Assembly: GCA_951812755.1 (NCBI GenBank)
Contig: OX638329.1
Coordinates: 2,403,339-2,467,338 of the forward strand
Origin: an uncultured Latescibacterota bacterium
GTDB lineage: Bacteria; Latescibacterota; UBA2968
Direction: 5' to 3'
Length of the DNA: 64,000 nucleotides
In this document: positions 7,907-15,757 of the stretch, in pieces
Layout: every line of letters starts with the position of its first letter
How positions within the stretch are numbered: the stretch's first letter is position 1
Translations under genes and position numbers: made by a program
Notes under the pieces: generated by a model
Told to the model about the DNA's origin: nothing
The model's database searches: none
The model's input: only the letters and a program-made list of their open reading frames with translations

Positions 7907-8634
7907 CGCGTTTCTCCTTGCGTTGGTTGTGTATAATACTCCGCGGTCTGGTCAGGTGGTGCCACCGCGCCATTTTGTGTCTTGTGGCGGATCAAGCCCC
8001 GCATTGCCTTAAACATGACATAAATTGAAATAGTTGCCCAAACAAATGCAATTGGATATGCCAGTATCTCTATGCCGAAATATCGCGCCAAAATTCCCGC
8101 ATCGGTGCGTTCTGTCTGCATCCACAAGTCCGTGCGAAAATCGTATAAACTGTACAAACACAGGACAATACCCGTCCACGTTGCCAACACATGGGATAAA
8201 CGATCAAATCGAATTGTTACGACAATCAATAGGAGACCGCAGATCGTGCCAAACCAGAAATCGAGTGTCCCAAATGGCGTGTACAGTGCAGCCATTCCAA
8301 TTTGCAAAGTGCCAACCAAACCGAGCAATATTCTTTGCGTGCCCAGCCACCGGCCCGTGTAAATCAGCAATGCACCGAGAATGGCGGATCCCACATAACC
8401 CGCTGAACTGATGAGCGGAAATATTCCCCCTCGGCTGATCACATGTCCCGATTCATTCCACCGCACGCGCAGTTCCTCTACTTCACCACCTGTTGCAATC
8501 GCCATACTCGCATGGCCCATTTCGTGAATCCACACCACAAATACGCGAAAGGGTTTTATCACGGGCGTGTCCCACAATGCCAGAGCGATAATCGCCAATA
8601 ACAAATGCAACCAGAATGTACGTATTATGATCAT
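7903..8634 (-). CDS. M50-like membrane metallopeptidase
   Basis: A 243-residue multi-pass membrane protein with the zinc-protease motif HEMGH near residue 37 following a first helix, and further helices to the C-terminus, matching the small M50B-like (site-2 protease related) family. In true S2P proteins a downstream LDG/NPDG motif gives the third zinc ligand; here GTLDFWFGT near residue 122 may play that part. The ATG at 8634 is taken; a TTG two codons upstream is the alternative. It overlaps the creatininase start by ATGA. Its substrate and link to the creatininase-MFS pair are unknown. Confidence 0.72.
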   Translation of the reverse strand: MIIIRTFWLHLLLAIIALALWDTPVIKPFRVFVVWIHEMGHASMAIATGGEVEELRVRWNESGHVISRGGIFPLISSAGYVGSAILGALLIYTGRWLGTQRILLGLVGTLQIGMAALYTPFGTLDFWFGTICGLLLIVVTIRFDRLSHVLATWTGIVLCLYSLYDFRTDLWMQTERTDAGILARYFGIEILAYPIAFVWATISIYVMFKAMRGLIRHKTQNGAVAPPDQTAEYYTQPTQGETR

Positions 8635-8647
8635 TCTCAATACAAAC

Positions 8648-9622
8648 CTATCGTCCAGATTCCAGGTTCACAGAAACAGCGTCCAATCTTTCTCGCAATG
8701 CAGTGTCCAGAACCCATCCCACGCCCCCGATATTGTCTTCTAAATGCGCGATGGTGTCGCCACCTGTAATTGCCACGGTCACTTCGGGGTGCGATAGGAC
8801 CCATGATAGGGCGACTTGTCCCGGCGTTTTATCCAGTTCATTTGCGATATCGAACAGGGTTGTTAGCACTTTTCCCTCTGCGCCCGCCATCATGGTTTCG
8901 TATTGGTGCATTCGGCGTTTTGCCCACAGCGAACCTTCAGGTGGAGGTGCGTCGGGTTTGTAAAATCCGCTCAACAGTCCCACGGCTAACGGACTGTAAA
9001 CCATCACCCCCAGACCCTCGCTTTGTACGAAGGGAAAAATTTCTCGCTCCAATGCGCGGTGTAGCAGATTGTATGGATTTTGCATGCACATATAAGGCAC
9101 CAGATTCAATGTGTGTTGAATCCAGAGTGCTTTGCACGCTTGCCATGCCGAATGGTTGCAGCACCCGATATAGCGCACTTTGCCCTGATGTACCAGGTCG
9201 TCCAATGCGCGTGCGGTTTCTTCAATCGGTGTCGATTCATCGAAGTTATGCACGAGATATACGTCGATGTGATCGGTGTCCAACCGGTTCAGCGAGCGCT
9301 CTACTTCCCGCATGATGTGATAGCTGGATAGGCCCTGATCATTTGGTCCGGTGCCGATGCGGCTAAATACTTTCGAGGTAATTACCACATCGTCGCGCTT
9401 GCCCTTCAAGGCTTTGCCCAACACCACTTCTGAACGCCCGATATGCGTGCGAGCATCTCCTGGCCCATAGGTATTGGCACAGTCGATTAAGTTTATGCCC
9501 AGGTCTATCGCCCGCTCAATAACCCTTTGCCCTTCTGCCTCGTCTGCCTGTCCGCGAAATCCCAGACCCAGTGCCAGCCGACTTACTTTTACACCCGCAG
9601 AACCAAAGTTGACATATTCCAT
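8648..9622 (-). CDS. Aldo/keto reductase
   Basis: A 324-residue (alpha/beta)8 barrel of the aldo/keto reductase family. The catalytic tetrad is visible: Asp in LIDCANTYG near residue 47, Tyr five residues later, Lys in ITSKVFS near 82, and His in YLVHNFD near 123. NADPH-binding features occur near the C-terminus (SWVLSHPEVTVAITGG). The enzyme probably reduces a sugar or small aldehyde; the substrate is not determined. It lies 14 bases upstream of the M50-like gene on the same strand and may be co-transcribed. Confidence 0.88.
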   Translation of the reverse strand: MEYVNFGSAGVKVSRLALGLGFRGQADEAEGQRVIERAIDLGINLIDCANTYGPGDARTHIGRSEVVLGKALKGKRDDVVITSKVFSRIGTGPNDQGLSSYHIMREVERSLNRLDTDHIDVYLVHNFDESTPIEETARALDDLVHQGKVRYIGCCNHSAWQACKALWIQHTLNLVPYMCMQNPYNLLHRALEREIFPFVQSEGLGVMVYSPLAVGLLSGFYKPDAPPPEGSLWAKRRMHQYETMMAGAEGKVLTTLFDIANELDKTPGQVALSWVLSHPEVTVAITGGDTIAHLEDNIGGVGWVLDTALRERLDAVSVNLESGR

Positions 9623-9644
9623 AAAATCTACTCCCGTTAATTAT

Positions 9645-10952
9645 TCATATTTTCGCCAATAAGCCTGGTGCGAGTTTATCCCTTGTTTTGTGTGCCCAGG
9701 CTTGCAGGTGGGTTTTCAAATTTGCGACGGTTTCAGAGCTTGCCATCTCTTGCCAGCGGTTTTGTCGTTCCCCCGGGTCGCTGGGCAAGTGATACAATTC
9801 GGGTTTTCGCACGGTTGACAAAATTAATTTCCAATCGCCTGACACCACACACCGCTCTTCTCCTTTATCGAGTTCGGGCTGATTGGGGCCTTCGCTTTTT
9901 TTGTCGATAAATGGCGTATTTACTATGATGAGTGCCTCGCGTCCTGTTTTGCCACCCTGTCGGATTGAATCGCTGAGGTCTATGCCATCGAGGCCCTCGG
10001 AGACTGTATATCCCAGGAGGCCGAGGATTGTCGGTATCAAATCGACCGAACTGATGAGGGTTTCGCCGATTCCGCCGCTGGAAATTGCCGCGGGGAATCG
10101 CATGAGCAGGGGAATGCGCGCGACAGTATCATAACAGAGGCGCTTGCTGTGGTCATTCCACCGGTGGTCAAAGAGGTGACCGTGTTCGGAGGTAAAGACG
10201 ACGAGGGTATTGTCTGCAATTCCCCTGTCATTGAGTGTTTTTAACAGGTCGCCAACTGCATCGTCAATCGCTGTACACATCGCGTAGTACTTGCGCCGTT
10301 TTTCGTCATTGGGGTAGAGCTTCTGATAAAGTGCTTCGTATTTTTCGGGGACAGAATAAGGCGGATGGGGAGGATAATAGGACACATAAGCACAGAATGG
10401 ACGTGTGTCCTCCTTGCGAATAAAGTCAATGGCGTCTTGTGCCAGCACATCCGTTTGATACACTTTTTTCTCGCCGATGGTGTAATAATGCCCTTGTCCC
10501 CGTCCGTCTCGGGGATATGTGGGCATTGTCTCCCAGGCGTCTCGTGCGGGGTCTCCCAGGTGCCATTTGCCAAAGTAGGCACACCGATATCCCACAGCTT
10601 TGAGGAAATCGGGAAAAAGCGGTATTTCTGGATCTATATCCCATGTGTTTTCGAGCACGCCGTGATTGTGCGGATAAAGGCCCGAGAAAATTGTGCCGCG
10701 ATTTGGCGCGCAGACGGGTTGTGCGGCATAAGCTCTGTCGAATCGCATTCCGTCCGATGCCAACCGATCCAGATTGGGTGTTATAATGCCCTTTTTTCCA
10801 TAACATCCCACGCCATCTCGCCGGTGTTGGTCCGTTAAGATGAATAGCAGATTGGGTTTTGGTTCTGCGGTAGCCTTGCTCATCATCGACAGTCCCACCG
10901 CCGCGCTGCCAACTCCTCCTGAGAAATCTCTCCGTGACACATTTTTTTTCAT
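9645..10952 (-). CDS. Sulfatase, predicted Tat-exported
   Basis: A 435-residue type I sulfatase. The signature C-A-P-N-R at residues 81-85 holds the Cys that formylglycine-generating enzyme converts to formylglycine. LLFILTDQHRRDG carries the metal-binding Asp, and GKWHLGD and TSEHGHLFD give further active-site residues. The N-terminus MKKNVSRRDFSGG followed by a weak hydrophobic stretch resembles a twin-arginine (Tat) signal, so export after folding and maturation is likely. The ATG at 10952 is preferred to one 20 codons earlier because the Tat motif follows it directly. The sulfated substrate is unknown. No FGE gene is in the window. Confidence 0.9.
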   Translation of the reverse strand: MKKNVSRRDFSGGVGSAAVGLSMMSKATAEPKPNLLFILTDQHRRDGVGCYGKKGIITPNLDRLASDGMRFDRAYAAQPVCAPNRGTIFSGLYPHNHGVLENTWDIDPEIPLFPDFLKAVGYRCAYFGKWHLGDPARDAWETMPTYPRDGRGQGHYYTIGEKKVYQTDVLAQDAIDFIRKEDTRPFCAYVSYYPPHPPYSVPEKYEALYQKLYPNDEKRRKYYAMCTAIDDAVGDLLKTLNDRGIADNTLVVFTSEHGHLFDHRWNDHSKRLCYDTVARIPLLMRFPAAISSGGIGETLISSVDLIPTILGLLGYTVSEGLDGIDLSDSIRQGGKTGREALIIVNTPFIDKKSEGPNQPELDKGEERCVVSGDWKLILSTVRKPELYHLPSDPGERQNRWQEMASSETVANLKTHLQAWAHKTRDKLAPGLLAKI

Positions 10953-11096
10953 ATCAATTCCCCAGTTACAAAAAATAAAGAGACAATCATTTCTTTTTTT
11001 TGGACTCGACAAAGAGCCTATAATTCTCGATATTTATTTCAGGAAATACCTTGAATTATTTTATAATAGAAAAGTCATTTGGGTGATGAGGTCATT

Positions 11097-11318
11097 ATGA
11101 AAGAAATATCTTGTGTTCATTCCGATCCAGATATTATGAGTGGTGTGCCCGTTTTTCGCGGTACGCGTGTGCCGGTTCAAACCCTTTTTGACTATTTGGC
11201 CGATGGATGTAGCATATCGGAATTTCTCGATAACTTTCCCACTGTCTATCGAGACCAGGCACTGCAAGTACTCACCTATGCTTCGTCACACTTTTTGAAG
11301 GACGAAGCGTCCCAATGA
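11097..11318 (+). CDS. DUF433 antitoxin-like protein
   Basis: A 73-residue protein with the DUF433 core: DIMSGVPVFRGTRVPVQTLFDYLADG near residues 12-37, then FLDNFPTV and a helix-turn-helix-like C-terminus. DUF433 proteins are DNA-binding antitoxin candidates that precede DUF5615 PIN-like toxins. Here the stop overlaps the ATG of a DUF5615 frame as ATGA, the standard layout. TATAAT at 11062-11067 is a likely -10 element. The partner toxin is frameshifted, so this antitoxin may now be an orphan. Confidence 0.8.
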   Translation: MKEISCVHSDPDIMSGVPVFRGTRVPVQTLFDYLADGCSISEFLDNFPTVYRDQALQVLTYASSHFLKDEASQ

Positions 11319-11618
11319 GAATTCTCATTGATGAAAATTTGCCTCGTTATCTCAAGCGCGTCCTTTCAAAATATGATGTTCAAACCGTTCAGGACATGGG
11401 ATGGTGTCAAAAACGGTACACTTTTGAACCTTGCAGAATCTATTTTCGATATTTTTCTTACAGCCGATAAAAATCTGCCTTGCCAACAAAATTTATCGGA
11501 TATACAGCTCGGCATTGTCGTATTTCCGTCAAATAAGTTGAGTGTTGTGAAATCCATAGAAGAACAATTGAGGGCTGAAATTAAAGTTCTCAAAGTTGGA
11601 GATCTTGTCGAGCTTTAA
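11315..11618 (+). pseudogene. DUF5615 PIN-like toxin, frameshifted
   Basis: The frame starting at 11315 reads MRILIDENLPRYLKRVL, the DUF5615 N-terminus with its catalytic Asp, and continues to QDMGW near residue 30. It then breaks into unrelated sequence and stops at 11470. The expected continuation (KNGTLLNLAESIFDIFLTADKNL with further conserved LPCQQNL) is present in the +1 frame from about 11401 to 11618. A net indel near 11400-11410 therefore disrupts the conserved W-x-G-x-x-N-G region. DUF5615 proteins are PIN-fold nuclease toxins. The gene is either inactivated or affected by a sequence error. Confidence 0.75.
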
Positions 11619-11637
11619 TTGACTTCTAATCCCGTTG

Positions 11638-12648
11638 TCATCCCTCACACTTCACCAACCGCTTGCCAATATTATCACCTCTCAGCATGCCGATAAATGC
11701 ACTGGGCGCATTTTCCAATCCTTCGACAATATCTTCCCGGTAATTGAGCCTGCCTTCCTTTAGCCAGACCGACATCTGCTGTAATCCCTCGGCGTGTTGA
11801 TCTGCGAAATCGCCCACTAAAAATCCCTGCATTCGCAGCCGCTTGCCAATAAATCCGCTCATCATCCGGGGTCCCATTTCCGGTTCAATGAGGTTGTATT
11901 GTGATATTTGTCCGCAAACGGAAATTCGACCCCGCATGTTCATCAGGGAAAAAACCGCATCGGTAATGCTTCCGCCTACGTTATCAAAATACACATCGAC
12001 GCCATTGGGGCATAAGCGCTGCAATTCAGCGTGGTAATCCGCTGTGGTTTTGTAATTGAATGCGCCATCAAAACCCAGGCCGTCAATGGCATAGTTCACT
12101 TTTTCATCGCTGCCAGCTATGCCAATGGCGCGGCATACTTTGATTTTTGCAATTTGCCCGACCAGCGACCCCACGGCACCGGCTGCTGCCGAAACTACTA
12201 CGGTCTCGCCGGCTTTTGGTTTGCCGACTTCTAACAAGCCAAAATAGGCTGTCAATCCCGGCATGCCGAGAATGCCGAGTGCGGTTGAAACGGGTCCCAT
12301 TGAAGGATCTATTTTTCGGAGGCCCTGCGCTGAAGAAATCCCGTAAGCCTGCCATCCGTGATCGGACCAGACAATATCTCCGGGCTGGAACTCAGGATGG
12401 TTGGATGCGATTACTTCGCTTACACTCCGCCCGATCATAACCGCACCAATTTCTACATTTGGCGCGTAGGATTTCCGCTCATTGATGCGCCCGCGCATGT
12501 AGGGATCAACGGAGAGGTACTGCGTTTTCAAGAGGAGTTCTCCTTCGCCGGGTTCGGGAATGGGCGATTCTTCAATTGAGAAATCGGATGTTTTGGGATA
12601 TCCGACTGGACGCGCAGCCAATCGAATTTGAATATTTTTCTCTGCCAT
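11638..12648 (-). CDS. NADP-dependent medium-chain oxidoreductase, paralogue
   Basis: A 336-residue zinc-free MDR oxidoreductase, by eye about two-thirds identical to the protein at 4106-5107. It shares SVDPYMRGRI, the Rossmann motif SAAAGAVGS, YFDNVGG and GRISVCGQISQYN. Probably an NADPH-dependent alkenal/double-bond reductase. The ATG at 12648 is chosen because the open frame upstream lacks homology to the paralogue and GGAGC lies ahead of this ATG. It follows the UxuA-like gene by 38 bases on the same strand. Confidence 0.87.
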   Translation of the reverse strand: MAEKNIQIRLAARPVGYPKTSDFSIEESPIPEPGEGELLLKTQYLSVDPYMRGRINERKSYAPNVEIGAVMIGRSVSEVIASNHPEFQPGDIVWSDHGWQAYGISSAQGLRKIDPSMGPVSTALGILGMPGLTAYFGLLEVGKPKAGETVVVSAAAGAVGSLVGQIAKIKVCRAIGIAGSDEKVNYAIDGLGFDGAFNYKTTADYHAELQRLCPNGVDVYFDNVGGSITDAVFSLMNMRGRISVCGQISQYNLIEPEMGPRMMSGFIGKRLRMQGFLVGDFADQHAEGLQQMSVWLKEGRLNYREDIVEGLENAPSAFIGMLRGDNIGKRLVKCEG

Positions 12649-12686
12649 AAAAATAATGCTCCTGATTTTGCGGTGGTTTGGATATC

Positions 12687-13715
12687 TCACTCTGCATAAA
12701 CTGCTTCTCGCAAGCCCTTCAAATATCCGACGGCAAATAGTCGCGCGATGCCGTGTTCGTCGCCAAATTGATCGTCTCCCATTTTGGGAAAGTGGTCTGG
12801 CCGGCACACGCCGTCAAATCCAGTGTCTCGATAGGCGCGCAAACATTCGACGAGGTCTGTTTTCCCATCGTCGTGAAATGCTTCTTCAAATTTATCGGGT
12901 TGACCGACAACATCGCGGATGTGCAAGAAGTGGATTTTTTTCTGTTCGCCAAAGTGCCGGATAACCGAGGGCAAATCGTCTGTCATCAGTGTAAAATTGC
13001 CCTGGCAGAGTCCAATGCCATTCATCGGACTCGGTACGAGGTCAACGAGTTTTTGGTAGTTTTCTACGCTGCTCATAATGCGCGCAATGCCGCGGATCGG
13101 CGACAGTGGTGGGTCGTCGGGATGCAGGGCCAGCTTGACATTGGCCTCTTCGGCCACGGGTACGACGCGCTCGAGAAAATATTTTAGATTAGCCCACTGT
13201 TGCTCCTCTGTCACGGACGCTGCGGGGATCTCTTGCTCGGTTATCGGCACGCCGTCAATATTGTGTATGGGACGCTCGGCAGGGTTGCCTTGTGATTCCA
13301 GTGCATTGAGATCAAATCCGCTTACATGCGCGCCGCCCCGAGATGAAATAGAACGGGATGTACGCATGACTCCCAGAATGGGCATCCACGCATAACACCA
13401 CACGGGGATTTCGAGTTTGCCCATGTTCCTGAGCAGTTCACATACTACCTCAATTTCCTCGTCTCGCCCGGGCAATCCCAATTTGATCTTTTCCATGGGC
13501 GGTCGCGATTCAATAACCTCAAAAGGTATTCCGCTCGCTTCGTAAGCGGCTTTTGCTTGTGCCAGCGATGTGTAACTCCAGGGCTGTTCTTCTGGCTCTG
13601 CGTCCGGTTTTGGGCGCAATGTTATGCCTCCAACCGCGCCTTCGACCCCGCATTGTTTCATGAGCGTCCACCGCTGACTGGCTTGTGGTGGTGCCAGAAT
13701 AGCAATTCTCAGCAT
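12687..13715 (-). CDS. uxuA: Mannonate dehydratase-like (UxuA family) TIM-barrel protein
   Basis: A 342-residue TIM-barrel protein resembling D-mannonate dehydratase. Visible features are LALHPDDPP near residue 208, GIGLCQGNF near 248, IHFLHIRDV near 276 and GVCRPDHFPKMGDD near 310, which provide the His, Cys, Asp and His residues of the metal site in UxuA. UxuA converts D-mannonate to 2-keto-3-deoxygluconate in hexuronate degradation. No other uronate genes lie beside it, so a related substrate is possible. The start codon sits directly after a purine-rich GGAAAT. Confidence 0.8.
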   Translation of the reverse strand: MLRIAILAPPQASQRWTLMKQCGVEGAVGGITLRPKPDAEPEEQPWSYTSLAQAKAAYEASGIPFEVIESRPPMEKIKLGLPGRDEEIEVVCELLRNMGKLEIPVWCYAWMPILGVMRTSRSISSRGGAHVSGFDLNALESQGNPAERPIHNIDGVPITEQEIPAASVTEEQQWANLKYFLERVVPVAEEANVKLALHPDDPPLSPIRGIARIMSSVENYQKLVDLVPSPMNGIGLCQGNFTLMTDDLPSVIRHFGEQKKIHFLHIRDVVGQPDKFEEAFHDDGKTDLVECLRAYRDTGFDGVCRPDHFPKMGDDQFGDEHGIARLFAVGYLKGLREAVYAE

Positions 13716-13905
13716 GACTATTTCCTTTCGCTGTTGGTGTTTTTGCCATTTTTATCGCTGCCCAATATATGCAGACCGGACGCGACATGCCATAAAAAAT
13801 CCATCGCCAGGAGCGCGATCTAAAAGGCTTTTGAGAAGCTGTGCTCTTGTATATATTGACAATGATAAAAGGCGATTACTACTCGGCATACAAGGAGGCT
13901 CTGCT
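13716..13905. other. Divergent intergenic region
   Basis: About 190 bases between the reverse UxuA-like gene and the forward esterase. It should contain both promoters. TTGACA occurs at 13856-13861, but no good -10 follows at the right distance. AAGGAGG at 13891-13897 is the esterase ribosome site. Confidence 0.45.
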
Positions 13906-15039
13906 ATGACCCGTAAACTGCTGGCGCAGTTGTATCCCGCTTGGAAAATTCTCGCTGTCATCCTGCTGTTCATATCACCTCTATTTGCTCAGGAGCAAGC
14001 TGAAAACCGCTTCCAGAGCGCGGCGGAGCGTTTTTTTGCACGCAATGACAAAAATAAAGACGGCAAATTGTCCCGGGAGGAATTTCCCGAACGACAGCGC
14101 CGTCTTTTTGAGCGAATTGACACGGACAAAGATGGCTTTGTCACACTCGAAGAAGATATTTTTTATCGCAATAATCGACGGAGGAATACCGTGAATATTC
14201 CAGAAGGTGTAACCGTCCACCGAGATCTGATCTACGGACGGGTTGGGGAAAGAGAGCTTCCCCTCGATCTCTATCTTCCGCCCGATACATCATCCCCTGT
14301 GCCTGTGGTGATATGGGTTCACGGGGGTGGTTGGCGTGGAGGATCCAAAGGCAATGGCGGGCGGGCGCTCAATATGACCACACGCGGATTTGCCGTGGTT
14401 GATGTGGAATATCGACTCAGCGGCGAAGCCCTCTTTCCCGCACAAATTGAAGACTGCAAAACAGCCGTGCGCTGGGTGAGAGCAAATGCAAAAAAATACA
14501 ATCTCAATCCCGACCGCATCGGCGCGTGGGGATCGTCTGCTGGGGGCCACCTCGTGGCGATGATGGGTTTAACGCATGATGAAAATGTATTTGAAACGGA
14601 TGATCACAGCCAATATTCGAGCGAGGTGCAGGTGATATGCAACTGGTTTGGACCTACAGATTTTTTGCGTATGAATGATTTTGAAGGTCGAATTGATCAC
14701 GACGCAGCCGATTCGCCCGAGTCCAGACTCATTGGTGGCCCCATTCAGGAAAATAAGGGGAAAGTCGCTGCAGCTAATCCCATTACTTATGTCAGCAAAA
14801 ACGATCCGCCCATGCTGATTATGCACGGGGAAAAAGATCGGGCAGTTCCGTATAACCAGAGTGAGTTGCTCTATGCCGCGATGCAAAAAGCGGGTTTGGA
14901 TGTTACGCTTTACAAGGTTGTCAATGCCGGTCACGGCTTTGGCAATGCCACGCAAGATAATGCGGCATCGCTTTTTGAAATGTCCGCTCAATTTTTAGAA
15001 AAGTATCTCAAACCCCAAACTGATGCCGCATCGCCATAA
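13906..15039 (+). CDS. Secreted alpha/beta-hydrolase (esterase) with N-terminal EF-hands
   Basis: A 377-residue exported protein. Residues 1-28 form a signal peptide ending at LFAQ. Two EF-hand calcium loops follow (DKNKDGKLSREEF near 46 and DTDKDGFVTLEE near 70). The catalytic domain has the oxyanion motif HGGGWRGGS near 145, the nucleophile GSSAGGH near 206, Asp in HGEKDRA near 307 and His in NAGHGFG near 343, as in BD-FAE/acetyl-esterase-like hydrolases. It probably deacylates a plant or algal polysaccharide ester; calcium may stabilise it. AAGGAGG precedes the ATG, and a strong terminator follows. Confidence 0.87.
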   Translation: MTRKLLAQLYPAWKILAVILLFISPLFAQEQAENRFQSAAERFFARNDKNKDGKLSREEFPERQRRLFERIDTDKDGFVTLEEDIFYRNNRRRNTVNIPEGVTVHRDLIYGRVGERELPLDLYLPPDTSSPVPVVIWVHGGGWRGGSKGNGGRALNMTTRGFAVVDVEYRLSGEALFPAQIEDCKTAVRWVRANAKKYNLNPDRIGAWGSSAGGHLVAMMGLTHDENVFETDDHSQYSSEVQVICNWFGPTDFLRMNDFEGRIDHDAADSPESRLIGGPIQENKGKVAAANPITYVSKNDPPMLIMHGEKDRAVPYNQSELLYAAMQKAGLDVTLYKVVNAGHGFGNATQDNAASLFEMSAQFLEKYLKPQTDAASP

Positions 15040-15045
15040 GATAAC

Positions 15046-15084
15046 AAAAGCCCTGTGGATGAAGTTCCACAGGGCTTTTGTTTT
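15046..15084. terminator. Bidirectional intrinsic terminator
   Basis: A perfect 14-base stem (15046-15059 with 15066-15079) encloses a 6-base loop and is followed by GTTTTT on the forward strand. A T-rich tract also follows on the reverse strand. It lies between the convergent esterase and lipoprotein genes and can serve both. Confidence 0.92.
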
Positions 15085-15107
15085 TCGACACGACAAGCAT
15101 TAGTAAG

Positions 15108-15713
15108 TCAACGAAACTCCAAACTCGCCACAATTTGCTCATATTCGGATAGTGGGTAGCCAGCATCCCGGCTGCCATTGCCGATCATGTAATACCCCAC
15201 CTGATTGTGAATGGCTATGGCTACCAGAAATCGGGTGCCGGGGTAATTTCGATTGGAGCGTTCTATTTGAGAATAGCGAAATTGCCACTGAATCGCCTCG
15301 CCCCCCCTGAGTTGGACGCGCTGTTTTTCGCCGATAACGCGATATTGATCAAATACCAGCATTAGATACTGCTCTTCAAATTGCTGAACGAGTTGATCCA
15401 GTGTCATTGTGGCGAAATTAGCCGGTAGTGCTCGTGGTTCCAGGCGCATTTGCGGACGAAAATCGCTTGTAATATCAGGGCTGAGAATGCGTACGGTTAC
15501 AGGTGACAAACCATTGATATCTCTTTGTGATGTAAGAGTTGCTACATCGATACCCCACTGGTCGCTGGGACGACTGACTCGAAATCCCCATGAGTTGTTG
15601 GTATAAACAAGCCCGTCTAAACTGGGTTCAGAATCTGTGGGGATTGGCTTACACCCAGAAGTTGCCAACAGGCTGCACAACGCGAAAGCGCAAAATATTT
15701 GGGCGCGTATCAT
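15108..15713 (-). CDS. Lipoprotein of unknown function
   Basis: A 201-residue protein with a lipoprotein signal (LLATSGC, lipidated Cys at 21). The mature part has a PsbP/photosystem-like or DUF1795-like look: NSWGFRVSRPSDQWGI near 45, then alternating strands ending YPLSEYEQIVASLEF, a pattern shared by many envelope lipoproteins that carry a stress-type beta-sheet domain. No function can be assigned. The ATG at 15713 is chosen because GGAGATTGAT precedes it. It lies 44 bases downstream of the 973-residue fusion gene. Confidence 0.7.
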   Translation of the reverse strand: MIRAQIFCAFALCSLLATSGCKPIPTDSEPSLDGLVYTNNSWGFRVSRPSDQWGIDVATLTSQRDINGLSPVTVRILSPDITSDFRPQMRLEPRALPANFATMTLDQLVQQFEEQYLMLVFDQYRVIGEKQRVQLRGGEAIQWQFRYSQIERSNRNYPGTRFLVAIAIHNQVGYYMIGNGSRDAGYPLSEYEQIVASLEFR

Positions 15714-15757
15714 ATCAATCTCCTTTTCGTTCAATCGCGAAAGCGGACAAGTACTTA

